Of a DNA stretch of 7,333 bases, positions 5,923-7,333 are shown in pieces. The position numbers and the translations under genes were made by a program. The stretch's first letter is position 1. Every line of letters starts with the position of its first letter. The stretch is from an uncultured Gemmatimonadota bacterium (GTDB lineage Bacteria > Gemmatimonadota > Gemmatimonadetes > Gemmatimonadales > Gemmatimonadaceae), in NCBI GenBank assembly GCA_946479015.1, contig CAMLEQ010000183.1, positions 1 through 7,333 on the forward strand, read 5' to 3'. A model generated the notes under the pieces. The model saw only the letters and a list, made by a program, of their open reading frames with translations. It made no database searches and was not told the DNA's origin.

Positions 5923-7089
5923 TCAGGGCTGCCAGGCGGGATAGCCGTCGTCAGCCGATCCCTGCTCCACGCGCTGCAGCCCCGAGCCATCGGGGTTCAT
6001 CGTGTAGAGCTGATAGACGCCGCTCCGGTCGGAGTGGAACGCGATCTTCGACCCGTCGGGGGACCACGCGGGCGCGCCGTCGAACCCGGGGGCGTTGGTG
6101 AGGCGCGTGACGCCGGAGCCGTCGATGTTCATCACGTAGATCTCGTTGTTCCCATCGCGGTCCGACTGGAAGACGATCCGCTGGCCATCGGGGGAGACCT
6201 TCGCGAGCACATCGTTGCCGCCGCTCTGCGCGACGCGGCGCTGGTCGCTGCCGTCGGCGTTCATGATGTAGATCTGGTGCGTGGCGTCGCGGCTCGACGT
6301 GAACACGATCTTCGATCCATCGGGAGTCCACGCCGGGGCGTTCTCATCGGCGGAGGCGCTGGTGAGCCGCGTCTGCCCCGAGCCGTCGGCGTTCATCACG
6401 TAGACCTCGAGGCTGTCCCCGCCGCTGCGCCGGGAGACGAAGGCGATCCTGGAGCCGTCCGGCGACCACGCGGGCACGCCATCCTCGCCGGGGCTCGTGG
6501 TGAGGCGCGTCGCCCCGGTGCCGTCGGCGTTCATCACGTACACCTCGAAGTCGCCCGTGCGTCCGGAGGTGAAGGCGATCCTGGTGCCGTCGGGGGAGTA
6601 CACGGGGAAGCCGTCGAACGCTCCGGTGGTGGTGAGGCGGCGCACATCGCTACCGTCATCATTCATCGTGTACACCTCGTAGTCGCCATCGCGGAAGCTC
6701 TCGAAAGCGATGCGGCGGAGCGCGCAGCTCACCTGGAGCGCCACCTGGGCGGTGGCGCCGGGGGTGACGTCGATGCTGCGCGAGGCGCCATCGGCGATGG
6801 TGCAGTTCGTGGTGACGCCGGAGACGGTGAGCGTGTGCGAGCCCGGCGGGACGTTCTGGATGGTGATCGTCTCGTTGGGCCCCACCGTGTCCGGGGTGCC
6901 GCCGTCGATCGCGATCAGGTAACCGTTCGCGTCGACATCGCTGCCGGAAGAGGCTGCGCTCACCTGCACCGAGCCGAGGGACATCGGGTTCGTGCTGTTG
7001 TTGTCGCTCCCGCAGGCAGCGAGCGCGAGCGTGACCGCTGTGGCGGCGACGATGCGCAGCACGGCGACGGGGGCGGATCCATGCGACAT
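5923..7089 (-). CDS. Lipoprotein with six-bladed PD40/TolB-like beta-propeller
   Basis: Predicted 388-residue lipoprotein. The signal has Arg12, a hydrophobic core and the lipobox LAAC with Cys26, followed by GSDNNSTNP. Residues about 38-122 form a small Ig/PEGA-like beta domain (GYLIAIDGGTPDTV, then VPPGSHTLTVSGV) with Cys96 and Cys122 as a likely disulfide. Residues 127-388 are six repeats of about 44 residues with the pattern IAFxSxRxGxxEVYxMNxDGSxxxRLT...PAWSPDGS: 127-170, 171-214, 215-260, 261-304, 305-348 and 349-388. These are PD40 (WD40-like) blades as in TolB. The last blade ends at AWQP exactly at the C-terminus, so the propeller looks complete. Its likely role is surface or periplasmic protein binding; it is not TolB itself, since there is no TolB N-terminal domain and no tol neighbours. 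The start at 7089 is chosen for the lipoprotein signal, with a weak GGAG six bases upstream (7096-7099); the open frame reaches 7161. Confidence 0.93.
   Translation of the reverse strand: MSHGSAPVAVLRIVAATAVTLALAACGSDNNSTNPMSLGSVQVSAASSGSDVDANGYLIAIDGGTPDTVGPNETITIQNVPPGSHTLTVSGVTTNCTIADGASRSIDVTPGATAQVALQVSCALRRIAFESFRDGDYEVYTMNDDGSDVRRLTTTGAFDGFPVYSPDGTRIAFTSGRTGDFEVYVMNADGTGATRLTTSPGEDGVPAWSPDGSRIAFVSRRSGGDSLEVYVMNADGSGQTRLTSASADENAPAWTPDGSKIVFTSSRDATHQIYIMNADGSDQRRVAQSGGNDVLAKVSPDGQRIVFQSDRDGNNEIYVMNIDGSGVTRLTNAPGFDGAPAWSPDGSKIAFHSDRSGVYQLYTMNPDGSGLQRVEQGSADDGYPAWQP
5926..6711 (-). repeat. Six PD40 propeller repeats of about 132 bp
   Basis: Coding repeats for residues 127-388. Each unit carries a YxMNxDGS turn and, in the first five, a (W/Y/V)(S/T)PDG(S/T/Q)(R/K) turn. 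Units are about 44 residues; the third has two extra residues (GGDSLEVY). Blade 4 departs most (AKVSPDG in place of PAWSPDG), and blade 6 stops after AWQP. Confidence 0.9.
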
Positions 7090-7226
7090 GCGGAGCTCCG
7101 AGTGCGGGTCCAGTGAGGGCGCGCGCCTCCCGGCGCCTCCCATCCGCCGGCGAGCGGCCACGAGGCGTCCGGCACGCGCGCCGGCAGAGTCGGGTGGAGC
7201 ATCTGTCAGGTTTTGTGCCAGGAAAG

Positions 7227-7257
7227 CGCGGGACGCGGGGCGCGGGGCGCGAATGGG
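7227..7257 (+). repeat. G-rich heptamer repeat, possible G-quadruplex
   Basis: Three adjacent heptamers CGCGGGA, CGCGGGG, CGCGGGG (7227-7247) are followed by CGCG. With the GGG at 7255-7257 there are four G-runs separated by 4, 3 and 7 bases, which fits the general G3+N1-7 quadruplex pattern. It lies about 140-170 bases upstream of the PD40 lipoprotein start, on the template strand for that gene. In such GC-rich DNA chance occurrence is likely. Confidence 0.5.
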
Positions 7258-7267
7258 TCAATGAATT

Positions 7268-7305
7268 GCGACGAGGGCTGCGGCATCGGCCGCTGCCCTC
7301 GTCGC
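7268..7305. terminator. Long hairpin near the right edge, possible terminator
   Basis: GCGACGAGGGC (7268-7278) pairs with 7295-7305. After a T-T mismatch, GCGGC/GCCGC continues to an ATCG tetraloop (7285-7288), so 16 pairs in all. It is upstream of the PD40 gene and outside any supported coding region. It may end a leftward gene lying beyond the right edge: a TGA in that direction sits at 7315-7317, but too little sequence is present to support a gene. Confidence 0.45.
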
Positions 7306-7333
7306 GTTCCATGTCACCCGCTCCCCGCGCCCC

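Noticed and set aside
7091..7100. Palindrome CGGAGCTCCG over the weak ribosome binding site of the PD40 gene
   Set aside because: Could hide the GGAG in a stem, but ten bases with no loop cannot form a hairpin in RNA; no further support.
5884..7116. 410-codon plus-strand open frame opposite the PD40 gene
   Set aside because: Its repeated HHVDL/RVHLV pattern mirrors the PD40 repeats on the other strand; the minus-strand reading has a lipobox and six clear blades.
7206..7220. Second sigma-54-like site, upstream of the PD40 gene on the minus strand
   Set aside because: TGGCAC is present, but the -12 element reads CTGA, losing the invariant GC; kept only as a note.

Overview
The window is GC-rich chromosomal DNA (well over 60% G+C by eye) from a Gram-negative bacterium. 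A Gemmatimonadota-like organism is the best guess. This rests on the envelope lipoproteins whose lipobox runs into CG(G/S)DNN, the lipoprotein with a small Ig/PEGA-like domain ahead of a six-bladed PD40 propeller, and the general GC-rich, Arg/Ala-rich style. It is an inference from style, not a database match. No mobile element, CRISPR array, tRNA or rRNA is visible, and base composition looks even throughout.

Layout: (1) 74-988, minus: lipoprotein with a YfaP/DUF2135-like C-terminal domain. (2) 1161-2192, minus: cation diffusion facilitator (CDF) metal transporter, possibly starting at 2294. (3) 2456-3100, plus: small outer-membrane beta-barrel protein, diverging from the CDF gene and preceded by a good match to a sigma-54 -24/-12 promoter. 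(4) 3180-3776, minus: Yip1-family inner-membrane protein, convergent with gene 3 and separated from it by a strong hairpin. (5) 4183-5832, plus: secreted protein with a DUF4384-like domain, a Tyr-rich middle and a long Arg/Pro/Glu-rich tail, divergent from gene 4 across a 406-base gap with a promoter candidate and a 10-bp inverted repeat. (6) 5923-7089, minus: PD40/TolB-like propeller lipoprotein, convergent with gene 5 and again separated by a strong hairpin. The right end holds a G-rich heptamer repeat and another long hairpin but no supported gene.

All six products belong to the cell envelope: two lipoproteins, one beta-barrel, one secreted protein and two inner-membrane proteins. Gene order does not show a shared pathway. 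Most neighbours are divergent or convergent, so these look like mainly single-gene transcription units. Four of the six genes have a clear Shine-Dalgarno 4-5 bases before the ATG, which fixes their starts well inside longer open frames. I see no complete undescribed system. The most unusual items are the gene 5 architecture, the sigma-54-like promoter of the beta-barrel gene, and the repeated use of long GC-rich hairpins without a T tract between convergent genes.
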